From Tetrahymena thermophila SB210 (lineage: Eukaryota > Ciliophora > Oligohymenophorea > Hymenostomatida > Tetrahymenidae), in NCBI RefSeq assembly GCF_000189635.1, contig NW_002476320.1, positions 62,001-126,000 on the forward strand: 64,000 nucleotides of DNA, in the 5' to 3' direction. Positions 48,601-63,400 of this stretch are shown here, piece by piece; positions within the stretch are counted from its first letter, which is position 1, and every line of letters begins with the position of its first letter. The notes beneath the pieces are model-generated. The model did no database searches, had not been told where the DNA came from, and saw only the letters and a program-made list of their open reading frames with translations. The translations under genes were made by a program, and so were the position numbers.

Positions 48601-51600
48601 TAGTAAAATGCTATTTTTATCAAATATGTAACAACTTCCGCTCATCATAGTGATGAAAAGAATGTTATTAGAACTATCAAAATAAATTTTATATAAAGTA
48701 TCACCAGAAGGTGAAAACCATTTTTAGAGGACCTACGAAGTGTAATTAAATCTGTAAAGATTATTTTAATAAGTTTGTATTATTATTTATTGGATATCTG
48801 GAATTTAGATTATAAATTTAGCTCTTTCTTAAATTGCTACTATTGTACCTATCTGACTTAAGTTAGTAAGATTGTATTAGATTAAATTTCCAGAGTAACT
48901 TATAGCTATTAATGAACTTGGAAGGAAGATAGCTTTATCAACTTCATAGAGTTGGCTAAATACAATCTAAAAGCTTGAATTAATTTAAACTATTTAATTC
49001 TAATAAATAACATAGAAATAATTATCTGTGATAAAGAAGTATTTTATGGTTAAATTTAAACTCTTTGGATTAGTGCTTATAATATTTGTTATTTGGCTTG
49101 AATTACTATTTAACATCCAGCTTTGGCTTTTACTATCAAAAAAGTAAAGAGAATTATTTTGAAATAATTTTAATTTGCTAACTCTGTTTGGAAGTATTGA
49201 CTTAAACTATTGCTGAGGATTTAGCATAGCTTCAATTTACATAGAACTTTTTTTTTTAAATAATTAAAATTTTTCATTAGTTAAGTGAGTTATTTATTTT
49301 AATAAATTTTGAAAAAAAAATAAAGGATTATTACGTAATTGTTGAATTGCTATATATTATTAAATTTGCTGTTTCTTTTATTAGTATTTAATTAGTGAGA
49401 GGGTAATTAAATGCGTTTTGAATATTGTTAAATAATCCAGATAACTAATTATTTAACAAATCATAAATAATAATAATTCTTGGATTTTAATCTTTGAATA
49501 TTATTAAATTATTTGTATCTTAGTCTATCATAGCTCTGATAACCATACCTTATTAATTTTTATCTTAATAAGGGACCTCACTTAACTATAAACCTGTATC
49601 AATTGAAAATATAGGAATTTTAGGACTACATTATCCAGCAGAACAATCACTCCAAAATATTAATTGTCTTAAGTTGTAAGCAACAAGAAGGTCAGTAATT
49701 AATGGATTAAAAGTGTTTATTACATATAAAATGTTTAGTTGATTTCTACTCAGTACTGTCAAGGTTCTTAACTCATAAATAAATGACCATTCATATGAAA
49801 ATTTTGTTGTTAACTTAACTATATCTTACGAGCCTATCACTCTTGATTTATACTAAAAAGCTTTGTTTATAGTTGTTGTATTCTGCCATTAATATATGTC
49901 GGTGAAGGCTTCATTAGATGCCATTATAATGTACATATACTAGTACTAAAAGTCATAATTTATTTAGTACAAAATTATAGTCTAAGGAATTTGGATGAAA
50001 AAATAAACATTATTAACTAAATCATGAATGTATATTTTATTTAAAGTATTTGAAGATATAAGATAATGAATATCTTACAGTAAAAGTAATTAACTAACTT
50101 AAAATTGTAAAGCCTACTAAGATTACTAATTCGGAATGCTTTTGAGGTCTTAAATATGGTATGAAATATTGTAGATTTATGCAAAATTTTAAATATTCCA
50201 AACAATTATTTAAAAGTCTGTAGATTAACTTACTAAAATACCGTTTATAGCATCTATTTGGCAAGTAAGGATAGGGGATTTGTGTTGAATAGGATATTAA
50301 TCTAATTGACCTGAATTGATTCTCCATTAAATTATAGTATTATTTGAAAATAAAACGACTATTTCTAGTTATTCATTGAATTGAGCAGTGAAGGGCTTTT
50401 GATTAGGAGTTGAGAATTATTTAAGTAGAATTAGACTTCTTGAATCAACTACCATTAAATTAACCTTATTTATGAAAAAAAATTAATAGTAAAGTAAAAA
50501 TTAAGAATAATCTTACTCCTTAGAATATGATAAAATAATTTTTAGATTAAGAATAAAAAAATTATTGTGCATTTGTATAATTTCCTAAATTAATTCTAAA
50601 ATTAAGAATAATCTGACTCGCATAGATATCTCCATTTGAAAATCCTACATAAAGTATTAGTTTACTTTCATCGACTTAAATAAATGTGATTGTTTAATTA
50701 AAGGCGACAACATGGTTCAATTCATAATTGGGTAAAGTCATTACATAAACCTTATTTTTTAAATTAAAAATTAATAAAGTAAATTTACTATTAAAATCTT
50801 TAAATAATTATAAAAAAAAGTTTTTATTTTATTTACAGTATTCTGAGCTGTATTAAGCAGAGGTTTAACATAGTAATAAAATATGTTTTTATTAGTTGTT
50901 CCGCAAAAAGGTGTAATAAATCCTGTAATTATAAAATCAGATAAAAAGGTTCCTACTTGGTTACTTAGAATTACATCCTTAAAAGCTGTATACTATAGCA
51001 AAGTATATCCATTAGAAGGATGATAGCAAAAACTCTTTAAAGGTCTTGTGCTAGTTTAGTAGCTTGTAATATTTTTTTGAGTGGTAAAGTTATAGACTAA
51101 AACATTATAATAAAGGTTAAAGGCAATCACTTTTGTTGAGCTAAAATATTGAGCCTTTAAATATGAGTTGTAATATGTAGAAGTTGAATATATTGAAGAG
51201 TACATAACCTAATACGCTGCAGTTGTATTTGTGAGCTATCTGATCATAATTCTATCAGAAAGAAGGTATATTATCATCTGACTACCCCAAAGTGAGTTAT
51301 CATAACTTACATAATACAATGTTTAAGATGAAGTATATGTCTCATTAACTAATAAACTTTGTTTGCTGATATCAAAAATTTTTAATTATCTTGAGTGCTA
51401 AATAAGTAAAATATTTTATTATAGCAAATAATTAACAACAGTACTCAAAATATTAATATCAAATCTATAGTCAGAAATAAAAGTTAATGAGTAAGTATTT
51501 CTTTGCCATATACTAATAAACTGATCAGTGCTACTTTAGTAAATTACATAATAGTACCCTAAATCAGAAATAGTTATATTTTTTGCCATTAAGCAGCTTT

Positions 51601-53194
51601 ACAAATACTAATTTTGCAAGCAGGAAGGATGGTATTAGGTTAATATATGAAGGTAACTTAAATCATCTATGTTTGTTAACTCATAAATTCTTAATGAGCC
51701 ATCATCACTAGCAACTACTAGTTGTCCATCAAAATTTGGATCTATTGCCATTTAATTAACGTTGTTAGAAGAAAAGAGTTAATAATAGTTAATATTAGAT
51801 ATTTAACTTGATTATTACAGTGTTTATACTTTCTATGCTTGCATTTATTAAGAATTAGCTTGGTTAATAAACATACTATAAATGTAAAACTCATATAGCT
51901 ATTGGTTATAGTAGTTTATTGCCACAAAATTTTAACTATCAGGGCTTGAAGAGGCACCATTAGCAATTTAAACTAGTGAATTGTTCTGATAAATTGATAT
52001 ATTAAAAGTCATATTGTTTCTAATATACAGATATTGAAAGTTATAGTCAATGTAAAACGTAGAATTCATATTATTAGTCTTAAGTATATTAATTGCAGAT
52101 GTTTAATTCAAAGCTTACAATTCATAATATTAAGTTAAACCTGCAGCTATGAAGTATAGTGGAGAATTGAGAGATCCTATGTCAATAATTTTTAGGGTTT
52201 GCAGTGGAAACTAGGATGAGATATTTTAAATTTAGCAAGAAGAGTCTCCTCTCCAAACTCCTAGATTAGTATTGTTATCACCAAATAGAACAAGTTTGTC
52301 ATGAACTGGAGCAATATTGCTAATAATAGTAGAAGTATTGCAATATTGATTAATTTAAGAAATTGTATTATTTTATCTATTGATTTAGATTTAAAAGAAT
52401 CCTTGTTATTAATAAGAAGTAAAAAAGATAGAGTTTATTCCTCTATAAATTTGCATTTGACCTTACTGTGTAGTTTAAGAAAATTAATTTATTTATAGCG
52501 AGTTACTATTTGAAGAGGCCTACGTAATTGTGAAGATAGTAAAAAGCTATTCAGATTAATCTTAAAGGATAAGATAATCTTAGTCAAGGTAGACTACGTA
52601 TTTAGTACTTAAAGCATAATTTGAAAATAAATCAGTCCTAAGGATTTTCCAGCTTTATACATCCCAAAAGTTGAGTTGAGTCTATGAAGCTGTAATGAAT
52701 ATATTATTTGCTGCATCAAAATAATACTTCTAAACATAATCGCTTAGCTACTGTACCTCACCTTTAAACTATAGGTTAGTATCGTAAATTCTTAGAAAAT
52801 AGGACTGGATATTTGAAACGGTATTGTTTGTCAGGCAAAAAACAACAAATTACTAAGCAACTAAAGTTGCTGAAATAATTTATTTTTGATTGTTTCCTAT
52901 TTCTTTGATAGCTGGACATTTTTGGCTTTAAAGGCAGACAAAATAGTCATCAGATTCATAATAACCATAGTTACATAATGGTTAACATTTTTAAGTGTTT
53001 TAGTCCAAATAGTAGCTATTCTCAGAGCACTGTGACTAGCAAAGACCAGTTTATTTGTTAAGTAGAAATCCTTATTAGCACTGCAGGCAATTTCCAAGCA
53101 GATCGCATTAAGAACACATAAACCCGCATTAAATTTGCTGTGCAATTACTTTATATGTAAATATAAAGAGATAAAGAGCTAAAACAATATTCAT
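42669..53194 (-). CDS. Giant membrane surface protein C (propeller/beta-helix ectodomain, about eight membrane helices, repeat-bearing tail)
   Basis: The start ATG at 53194 gives a signal peptide (MNIVLALYLFIFTYKVIA) and then furin-type Cys-rich repeats (CGFMCSQCDLLGNCLQCQQG, SQCSENSYYL). Roughly 47.8-52.8 kb encodes a long strand-rich region with propeller-like phrases such as DGQLVVASDDGSLRIYELTN. About 45.8-47.8 kb reads like a right-handed beta helix (Gly-Gly-Gly-Ile turns, Asn/Ser ladders). A Cys-rich stalk follows (CLKCPSNARECEKD, CIQGHYGPLCEQCDVYG). Then come about eight hydrophobic helices (44.2-45.4 kb; for example LWSLTIPIIYLIFIYLIIIS), the charged loop REKYGHLYNEYKPKFYFWDF, and an acidic cytoplasmic tail ending in the 22-residue repeat. 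There are several short introns (for example near 44450-44530, 45080-45140 and 50765-50840); I did not place them all. Ciliates carry families of this design; the ligand and role are unknown. The paralogue lies immediately upstream. Confidence 0.75.
42672..43115 (-). repeat. Seven-copy 22-residue (66-bp) tandem repeat at the C-terminus of giant protein C
   Basis: Consecutive 22-residue units follow RVQQI: RVLANDYIDTIES..., RVPSKNCDDEVHSIQD..., KIPAKDYEEEVQSMQD..., RIPAKDYEDEVHSMQD..., RVPANNNSDEVDSIEE..., KVPPNECNDEVDSIQD... and a final 16-residue KIPANEGIDDVDSIQE before TGA. The core is [RK][IV]P[AP][KN]xxxDEV[DH]S[IM][QE][DE]. Units are diverged in sequence but identical in length, so the repeat is kept in frame. 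In the paralogue D the same place has a single unit ending DEVDSIED. Confidence 0.9.
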
Positions 53195-54425
53195 ATCAAT
53201 TATTAGATAGTAATAGTAAAATTAGTAATTATAATTATTATTTTTATTTAGCTTGTTATTTGCCTCTTTTTTATTTGATTGAAACGTACAAGAATAGAAG
53301 TTAAAACTTTTAAAAAACCTATCCATTAGAAAACCAGTTAATTAATAAAGAAGGATAATATTAGATAGTAATAGCGAGATATAATTGATTTTGTTAATAA
53401 TACATGAGCAAAAATAGTTAATTACCAATTTCTAAACAAATTATTATTAATTCCTATCATTTCAAGTTTGATCAAATAAATTTTGTCAAATCATATTAAA
53501 AAACATATTGTATTTTTAAACAATAAAAATTTTAAATTACATAAATAGTCTTTAGTAGTATAATTAAATTTTTTTTTGTACTTTTAAATAGCCAATCATA
53601 TTTAAGATTGAGGCTGAATTTTTCTTTATTATATAATAATGAATGATGTAACATAATGAGAAAAGAGATATCAGCTTTCAAGCAAGAAATAAATAATTAA
53701 TAAAACATAAAAAATATTTAAAAAGGATCAATATTAACTATGAAATATTAAGTATAAACAATTAATAGATTTATTATTATATTATTTTACAATTATTATA
53801 ATATCAAAATATGGAAAAATGGTATTTGAGTTATCAAAATAAAAAAAACTTGAAAATAATAAGATTAAAGAGTATTTAACTATTTTTTTTGGAAATTCTT
53901 ACTAAGCAATACTTTATTTGAAAATAATTTTTATTTTTGCCTTTTATTAATTGAACAAAAATAATTTTAAATCAAAAATTGTTAATTTTCTCTTTAATAT
54001 TTAAGTAAAGAAACTTTGATTTTTCTATCTATTATACTTGAGATATTATTTTTATCAAATATATAATCAAATGATATTACTGTATAAAGAACTTACTGAA
54101 TTCATAATCACATTAAAGAAAAATGTAAATCTTTGATTTTTATATTTGATCATCCTTTTTAATTTCCTTTTCAAGTGTTTTATTAACAAATTTAACAGTT
54201 CAGGATATATGAACTAATTTTCAGGTCTAAAAATGAATTATATCAATAAATTAATTACCCTACGAATAATAATCTAAAAATCAAAGAAATATATTCAAAT
54301 AACATTAAAAATCAAAGAGAGGGAAAAAGAAATGGATTTTAAAAATTTTCCATAATTAAAAGTACTAAAATGTAATATAAAACAGTAATTAATTTTTCAG
54401 TAATACAATTGGTAATAAATATATT
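53195..54425. other. Intergenic between tandem giant paralogues
   Basis: A 1.23 kb AT-rich stretch holding the promoter of gene C and the 3' flank of gene D. No open frame. I see no obvious duplicated segment that would mark the duplication boundary. Confidence 0.6.
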
Positions 54426-57400
54426 TCAATCTTCAATAGAATCAACTTCATCATTATAATTATTAGCAGGTATCCTAACTTATTTTATTCTTTCTCTTTG
54501 ATTAATTTCGGTTATTTATAAATCCTCACCTTCATCGTCTTTAATTATTATTTGTGATTAATTTTAGGAAAAGATTTAATTTGCATTAATATTTAGTTAT
54601 TAATTAGGTTGTTCTTCATGATTCATAAATTCTATTTGATCATCATCTTAAAAGTTAGTTGGAATATGTTACTATTTTTAGAAAATATTACTGTTTTATA
54701 AAATATCATTTAAGTTTTAATTTAATTCTTGTTATTCAAGAAGTTAATTAGATTTTTTATCATTTTAAAAATGATTATCTATCCCTTCTGTAGTGTGCTT
54801 TATGTTTTTATTTGAAAGACTCTTCGAATTTTCAATGATTTCAGATTACTCTATAATTTTTGCGCTATTTTAATTTATAGAATTTCTTTCAAACAGATTT
54901 TTTTGACTATTTTGAATTGATTATGATTCATATATATTACTTTAAGGTCTAAATAATTTCAATTTAAATTTTTCTTTTTAATTCTATTGAAACCTTTATT
55001 ATACTTTTTGATTTTATTAAAATATATTTATGGGTTATTGCAATTTAACTTATGAAGAAACTAATGAGATAGATTATTATTGTTATTATCCTTGTTGCAA
55101 TTTTGTTAAACTTTTTTATAATTTTTAGCTATTTTCTAATTTAAAAGCAGATTATGTTAGTTATTAGTTGGGAAATTATCTTTCAAAATTTTACTATTTA
55201 TACTATGAAAGCATATTTTCACCTTACTATGATTAAGGTGATAGCAGTTTAAAAGTATGTTAAACAGCTTAGGAATTATAGAGACTTTAAGGTGAAAGCA
55301 AGTTTTTACTTTCTTCTTTTTAAAAGCTTATCTTATTAAGATATTCAAAAATATTATTTCCAACCAGTTATTTTCTAGCCTTTTTCCACAAAAATAGGTG
55401 TTTAATAGAGTTAGATACAACTATAATTTTATGATTTTTTATATTAATAAAAGACAAAAAAGAAATAATTTTTTATTTTATTTTATTGTAATTCGAAAAA
55501 GATAGAACTTTGAAGACTTCTTTTGAAATCCATATTACCATTGAAGATTCAACAAAAGAGCTGATTGATATAAGTAAGTAAAGAGGATAAGAATTTTCTG
55601 GTGTTGAAGATTAATTTATCAAAATACTTGTAAATAGCAAACCAGCTAAGCTCAATTCTATAAATAACTCAATATTATAAAGCTAATTATTATAGTGAGG
55701 TTTGACTCTAGATAAAATCTAAATATATGCAAGCTGAACTAAAAATCCAAAGATAAGTTTATTATCTAGTTAATTTAAATTTTATAAAAATAATTATTCA
55801 AAATAAAAACAATTAAAAAATTTAATATTACCTAAAGGATTTACATAGAGTGTCAAAACCGCAGTTGTTAGAAGCTTTTTGTAGCTTTTTATAAAATCCC
55901 AATAATAATATCTGGATTTATATTCATTATAAAGATGACCATATTTTTCTCTAAAACTTACTTAATCTAATTCTTTCTTTTTTTTGTAAAATTTGTAAAA
56001 AATAAATAAAGGTATAATCAGAACCCATCCAATTAAACCTGGGATTCCAATATATTTCATAAACTTTAAATGATTTTTAGTAAAGCATTCATATGTTATA
56101 TCGCTGTTGATGTATAAAATACCATCTATCTACCTACAAGACATCATTCTAAGTAAAAGATAAACAATACTGTTCTAAGTAAAAAAAAATAAGAATGTAG
56201 CTCCATTAATAATCAAAATCTTAGCAGACCTACGCTTAATAAATCCATATATCACCAAAATAACTTAAATGAAAATGAGATATAAGATTGGTATGAATAA
56301 AGACCATAGAGTTCTGAAATAAACAATTTACATTTCTTACATTTTTCCGAAAATACAATCCAGTGAATAAAATAAATTTGTAGAAGGCATTCCTATTAAA
56401 AAGAGAATAATTAATATTAAAACAATTTTATTAATTTATATATTATTACCAACAGTACTAGATAGTAATCTAGTCCCAAAAGGAAAAGAAAATTCTAATT
56501 AAGCAAAAATTAATCCAGTTATTTGTAAAAAACTCACTAAACTTTTTAACCCAAAAGAGGATTGATTCCAAAAAGCAGATTTACTAATGCTTATTAATTA
56601 CATTTTCCTAAGATAATAGCTTGCTGCTATACACCTACTAAAATGAAGCTACAAAGATACGCTTATAATAATAAATAAGATCATAAGAGATAGATTTAAA
56701 GTTAAAAGAGAATAATAGGGTCTATTCTATAATTCAGAGCAAGGATAACAGTTGTAATTTCCATCAGTAATATATTATTCTTCCCAAATATTTCCATATA
56801 CATCACACTATTCACAAAGGGGTCCATAATTCCCTTTAACACAGTAGTTTTTAGCTTCGTTTGGAACACAATTGCTTGGGTTTCTTGAACATAAAATGAG
56901 TCTATCAGATTATTTATTAATCCTCCAATAGCCTTGCATTAGATCAATTTAATTTAATTTACATTATTAGGCATTTTATGGACACTTTATGCAGACATTA
57001 TCAGCTATTTTATTTTTTAAATTGTTGTTTAAATTTTGTTGATTAATAAAATAACATACTTGAAAAAATATTTTAATTTTTAAGAGTTAAGAGAAAGAAT
57101 TTATTTTCAATAAAATTTTTTTTGAAACAAAATTTTTAATTTATTTACTTAAAGTTGGTTCATTTAAAAAATATGTTCCTTATTGGCACTCATAACATTA
57201 GTATACTAAGTCTACACTTAAATAAACTTCTCCTGAAATACATGCTCTTGTATTCACTTGTAATAAACTGTATAACTTATTTGTATCTATTTTTATTTTT
57301 AAATAAATCAGTAATAATTTATAAATAAAATTTACTTTATAAGTCAATCTATCTTGTAGTTTTGTCAATTTTGATAAGAGAATCCGAAGTAATCTTAACA

Positions 57401-60400
57401 ATATTAGAAGATGAAGGATTTGAAACTATCTACATATTTTAAATTACAAAGCTCTTTGTCTCTGTATTAAATTATTCAAAATTTGCAGTATACTATCCGA
57501 AAACTTTAAGCTTATCATTATGTAAAGGGCCTATTTTTATACTTAATGCTAGTAATTCATTTAATATAAGTGTTTCATACTTCATCTGTTTAATCTAATT
57601 TGGAATAAAGTTTATTGGATTACCTTCTTCATCTAAAACTTAAATTTAGAAATTAAGACTGCCACCACTTCTAAAATTATTTAATTAGTATGATTCTAGA
57701 ACAAATTAATCAGAAACGTCTTACTAATCATAATTTTATTAAATATTTTTAATATCTAAATTTAATAATTTAGGTTCAATAATTATTATGCTTTAAAGAT
57801 AAGAACCAATATTATTACCATATATCTAAGCAATGTTATTATTTATCAATTACTAATTTTTTTAAAGATTTCTGAAATCAGAATCAGTATCGGCGCTTAA
57901 ACTACTATAATTACTATATAAGTCATCATATTTAAGATTCCTTATAATTTTATTTTCAGATATTATAGGTTTTATTTAAGTATATTTTATTCCGCCACCA
58001 ATCATAGCTTAGTTTTTTTATATAAAACACTATTCTATTGAAACATTTGAGTTTTACAGATAAATAGCTCCTCCATAAATTGTAGCTTAGTTGTTTTAGA
58101 AATTACAATTTTGAATAGTGATGCCACAAGTTGGACATTCTAATATCGCTAAAGCTCCTCCAATCTAAGCAGTAACTTAAAAAGCTGTAGAATTAAAAAT
58201 TTTATGGCTCACTCCTGAATAAATTTAAAATACTCCACCAAGACAATTTTCACATTTAATATACTAAAACTAACAATTTTATATGCTGACGTAATCAGTG
58301 TAATTAAAAAAAATTAAACTTTAATAAATTTTAGTGCTATGACTTGAAGAAATGTTATATAGGTTAGCAATATTTTATTCAACTAAAACTTAAGTATCTT
58401 CAACAAAGTAAAAATTATTTGAAACTAAAAATGAAAGTAAGCTGAAGTCTTAGAATATAATATTCTATAAAGTAATATTCTTCACTCCTTATATCATTAA
58501 GAATGATTATTATTATGATGAGTAAAGCTATTCAAGAAAAGCTCCTGAAATTAAGAACCTATTGACAAATTCTAAATAAATTATTTAATTACTATTTTAA
58601 GCATTTAAATTCAACATTTTAATTTTTAAATTATAAATTTAAATATCTTAGACATTTTAAAAATAAATTAAAGTTGAATCATTACAAGTTAGATTTAACT
58701 GACTTATTGTTAAGCTATCAATAATTATTTATTAGACATTTGTAAAGTATAGCAGAGGTACATTTCTTTACAAGTTAAAGTTATTTAAAGTTATGTTGTT
58801 TAAAATTACTAAAGTCAAGTTACTAAAATAAAATTAAGATTCAGGATTTTGGTGGTTCAATTTTGAAAAATCTATCTAAATGTTATTTAAAATTATTTCG
58901 TTTATAGAATTACTAAATAAAATGCTAGATTATGCTACACTCATATCAAAAACAAAATTTTATAATATTAATTCTTAAAATTAATAATCTAAAAAGCTGT
59001 TTTCTACTATTATCATATCTTTCAAATTAGAAGTATCTAAGTTTCTTTAAGAATAAGTAATAAGTCTACTAGATTAATATGGTCCAAAATCAGTTTATTA
59101 GAGTTACTTTAAAATTATTTAAATAAATAATTAATTTTTTTTATTAAATATAGTAAAGTTACTTCTATGCGAACTTATTAGGGATTAGCATTTTGTTATT
59201 GAAAAGATGAATCTAACTTCTGGAGTGTCTGTAAAAACTATTGATTATAAATTATATTAAATATTAATTTAAAATTTAAATAAATTACTTAATAATATAA
59301 GGTTGAGTTTGATTAGGTATAGCAGCTTTAAATCTAGCTTAAAGATGTCAACATATCCTATAGGTATATTTCATCGTTAATAACTCTATCATCACAAAGT
59401 ACTAAAATATTAACTTGAAAACCATAAGATATTTGTACCAATAAGTAATCAATCAGGTGAGGTGTTATACAAGAATGAGTATATAACTAAATCAAATTAA
59501 TTTGATAAGAGTAAAATGAAATCCTATTTTCTTATTCAGCAAAAAATAAAGTAACATTTTTCTGAGGGGAAGGAATTAATATTATTTTTTTTAAATTAGT
59601 AAACAAGATAGTTGTCCTTAACATATTAGCTAATCTTAAATCCTAATTATAAATCATAAGCTAATATGAAGTGAAAATAAAAATTTAACTCTGAATAAAT
59701 TATATTTTCATATCTGCAGATCTTGTAAAAGATGGAATAGATCCATAATAACTTAACCCTATTAATTAAAGTCTCTAAGCATCACTAAACTAATAAGAAT
59801 AGCAATTAATTTAAGGGATAGTGTTTGCAGGTATAATTTAAGATAAAAATATTCCTGAAACTGGTTCAATAGCAATTTAATAAATTTGACTGTTAGATGA
59901 GGATAACTATATTGAATATTAAGTTGCATTCTATGAGTTACTTTTCTGTATTGCTGTTTTATCAAAGACAAAGCATTAACCACTTACCATAGTTATAAAT
60001 AGAATATTATTTTAAGAATCTAAATACATTTTATAAATTTAATCAGAAGTGGGATTAAACCATTTTACCAAAGTAGATGAGATATAATTTAAAATATAGA
60101 TCGTATTTTTGTTAGTAGATATAAATACTTATTTATGACTTGATATTAAAAGTATTTGATAAGCTCTTTATCCGATTTTAATGGTTTATCCTAATTAACT
60201 CAAAGAATTTAAATCATATTAAAGAATATTTCCTGAATAATCTGTGATAAGAAGCGAACTATCTAACATAATAGATTTATCTACTTCATTTTTTTAAGCA
60301 GAGACGATCTAATAATTTAAGTCTATTTTTATGATTTGATTAATATATATCACATAAATGTAATTGTTAACAAAAAAAAAGTATTTTATATTTAACGAAT

Positions 60401-63400
60401 ACATTTAAGAATTCGTATTGACAGCATTCATTAAATTATTATTTTAAACATTAAATAACCAACTCTAACTTTTACTATCAAAAAAGTATAATTATCCATT
60501 ATCAAAATATTGATATTTTTTAATTCTGTTTGGAAGAATAGATTTAGTTCTACTTTATGGAGAAAGTAAATGTTCTATTTGTATTGACCTTTATTTAAAA
60601 AGTATTCGTAAATAAATATATTAGAGAGTAGGTCATTTTATAAAACAAAAGCTATAAAATTTAAACTAAAATAAATAAAATTTAATGGTAAGTAAAAAAA
60701 ATGTTAAATTTTAATCTTAATTGAAGTAAATAAATTATTTTTACTCTACTGATGTGCCACTGTAAATGATTAAATTTGCTGTTTCTTCTATTAAAATATA
60801 ATTATTTAAAGGAAAATTATATACATCTGTAATATGGCTAAATAGACCAACAATTTGGAGATTGAATAGATCAAATATAACTATGATTTTTGGTACTTTA
60901 TCTTTAAATATAACAATGCTATTGGTGTTTTCATCTATCATCAATCTTATAATCATACCATTTTAAGTTTACTGATCATATGGAACTTCAGATATATAGA
61001 GTCCAGTATCTAATGAATAAATTGGAACTTTTGGACTGCAAAAACCTACAGAGCAATCACTCCAAAAAATCAATTGTCTTAAATTGTATGATACTAAAAG
61101 ATCTTAAACTTCAGGATTAAAAGTATTAATTACAAATTGTGTTAGCAGTTATTATCTATCTAGTTATGTGATCTATCTCTATTCAAAAATAAAAGTCCAG
61201 TCATAAAGAAATTAAGCCTTTAATGTAACTTTTTCTTGAGAACCTATAACTCTCATTTTAAAAGAAAATGCTTTTTCTATGTCTTTTGAAGGCTGCCACT
61301 AATATATATCTGTATAAGAAATATCTGAAATGAAAAAAATATAAAAGTATTAAAACTTAGTATCATAATTTAACCCTGAGATAATTATATTTGTTTAGAC
61401 TTGCATCAAATAATAATTATTATTTATTAAATCGTGTATATAAATTTTATTTAAAGTGTTAAATGATATCAAATAATGAATATCTTATAGCAATAGAATT
61501 TAATTAATTGCAAATGTTTATGTAGACTGCGAATTATTATTGAATAACAAAAGATCATTTGAGTGATATTAAATTTAAAATAAGTTTTATATGTTCATTA
61601 TATCCCAAACAAAAATTTATTAATCTGCAGATTGACTTATTAATATTTTAGTTATACCATCTACATAACAGTTAGTAATGTTAGTTTAATGCAATGTTGT
61701 ATATTGTTATAGTTAACCAGAATTTATTTACCACTAATAGATAAAATTGTTTTAGTATAATATAACGATATCCAAATCTTCATTAAATTATAAGGAATAT
61801 GAAGACTGATTAGGAGTTGAAAACTGTTTTATAAGTTGTAAGGTTAAAGAGTCAACAACCATTATGTTATACTAAATTTTATTTAATTAAATTTATATTT
61901 TAAATAATATTGTAATTTAAAAAATTTACTCCTGAATACATTAGAAAATATTTTTTATTTTTAGAATAAAAAAATTAAGAAACATTGCTATAGTTTTACA
62001 AGTTAATTGTAAAGTTTAAGATTATTTTGGTTGAGAATATGTCTCCATTAGAAAAAGAAACATACAAAATAAGCTTTTATTCATCTACTTTTAATGAAGT
62101 AATTTATTATTAAAATGATAACACGTGAATAGTTTGAAAATCAGGCATCACCATAACATAAACCTATTTAATAATAGATATTAAAAATAAATAAATTTTG
62201 AAATAATTTACAGTGTTCTAAACAGTATTCACATTAGGAGTAACAAAGTAATAGAAAATATTTTAATTTGTTTAACCGCAGTATGGAGTGAAAAAGCCTG
62301 TAATTACTTGCTTATATAAGACGTTATTTCCTTAAATAACTCCAATATTTTTGAAGAATTATTCTTAATATATAGATGCATTAGTGGCAGGGTTATAGCA
62401 AAAATTATGTAATTAATGGATATTTGCGTTCGTATAAGATTTCATCAAGTTAGAAAAATCTGTTAGATTGTAAACTACTATATTAAAATAAAGGTTAAAA
62501 GCTAAAACCTTATTTTAAGGATAATATTATGCTTTAAGAAAGGATTGGTTATAAAATGTTGATCCATAAATATTTATATAATTATTAGTAAAAACAGCTG
62601 TTTTGTTTGTTAAAGGTCTTATAGATAAGGTGTCTGTATAAAGGTAAATTATCATATTATTCCCCCAAAGATTATCAAGAGTCACATAATAAAGTTTTTA
62701 TGTCGAAGTATAAGTTTCATTTACCAATAGAGCTTGTTTTTAAAAATCAATAATTTTTAATTGGTTAGTATTTTAAATCAAAAGAAAATTCTATTAAACT
62801 AGGCAATTTAAAATGGTGCTCGTAGGAGAAATTTCTAGAGTATAATCAGAAATAAAAGTTAGTGAATATGGATTTCTTTGCCATACAGTTACAAATTAAG
62901 CAGTTGGATTTTTGTAAATGACATAATAATAACCTAAATCAGAGACAGTAATTTAATTAGCTGCATTGCATATTTGATTAACAAGATTCTAGCTGCATGA
63001 AGGATGATATTAAACAAATAGTTATAAAAAACTTAAATTATCACTATCAACAACTTCATACACTCTTATTGACCCATCATTTCCAGCAACGATTAATTAT
63101 CCATCATAATTTGGATCTAAAGTCATTGAATTTATGATATCTACAGTTGTTGTTTAGTAAAAATTAATATTTTCTGATTTTTTCACTAACTAATATTGCA
63201 ATTAAGATGGCTACTATTATTATTAAGCTAACTAGCTTATGAACATAGTATTTTGATAAAACTCATATATTTAGTTGTTATAGTAATACATGCTTTAATA
63301 TTATTAACTATCTGGACTCTATGGATTTCCTGATAGAAAGTAAGTGAGTTATTAGTTTTGAAGAGAAAATAAGATAAATGTTTAATTTGATCTTATGTAT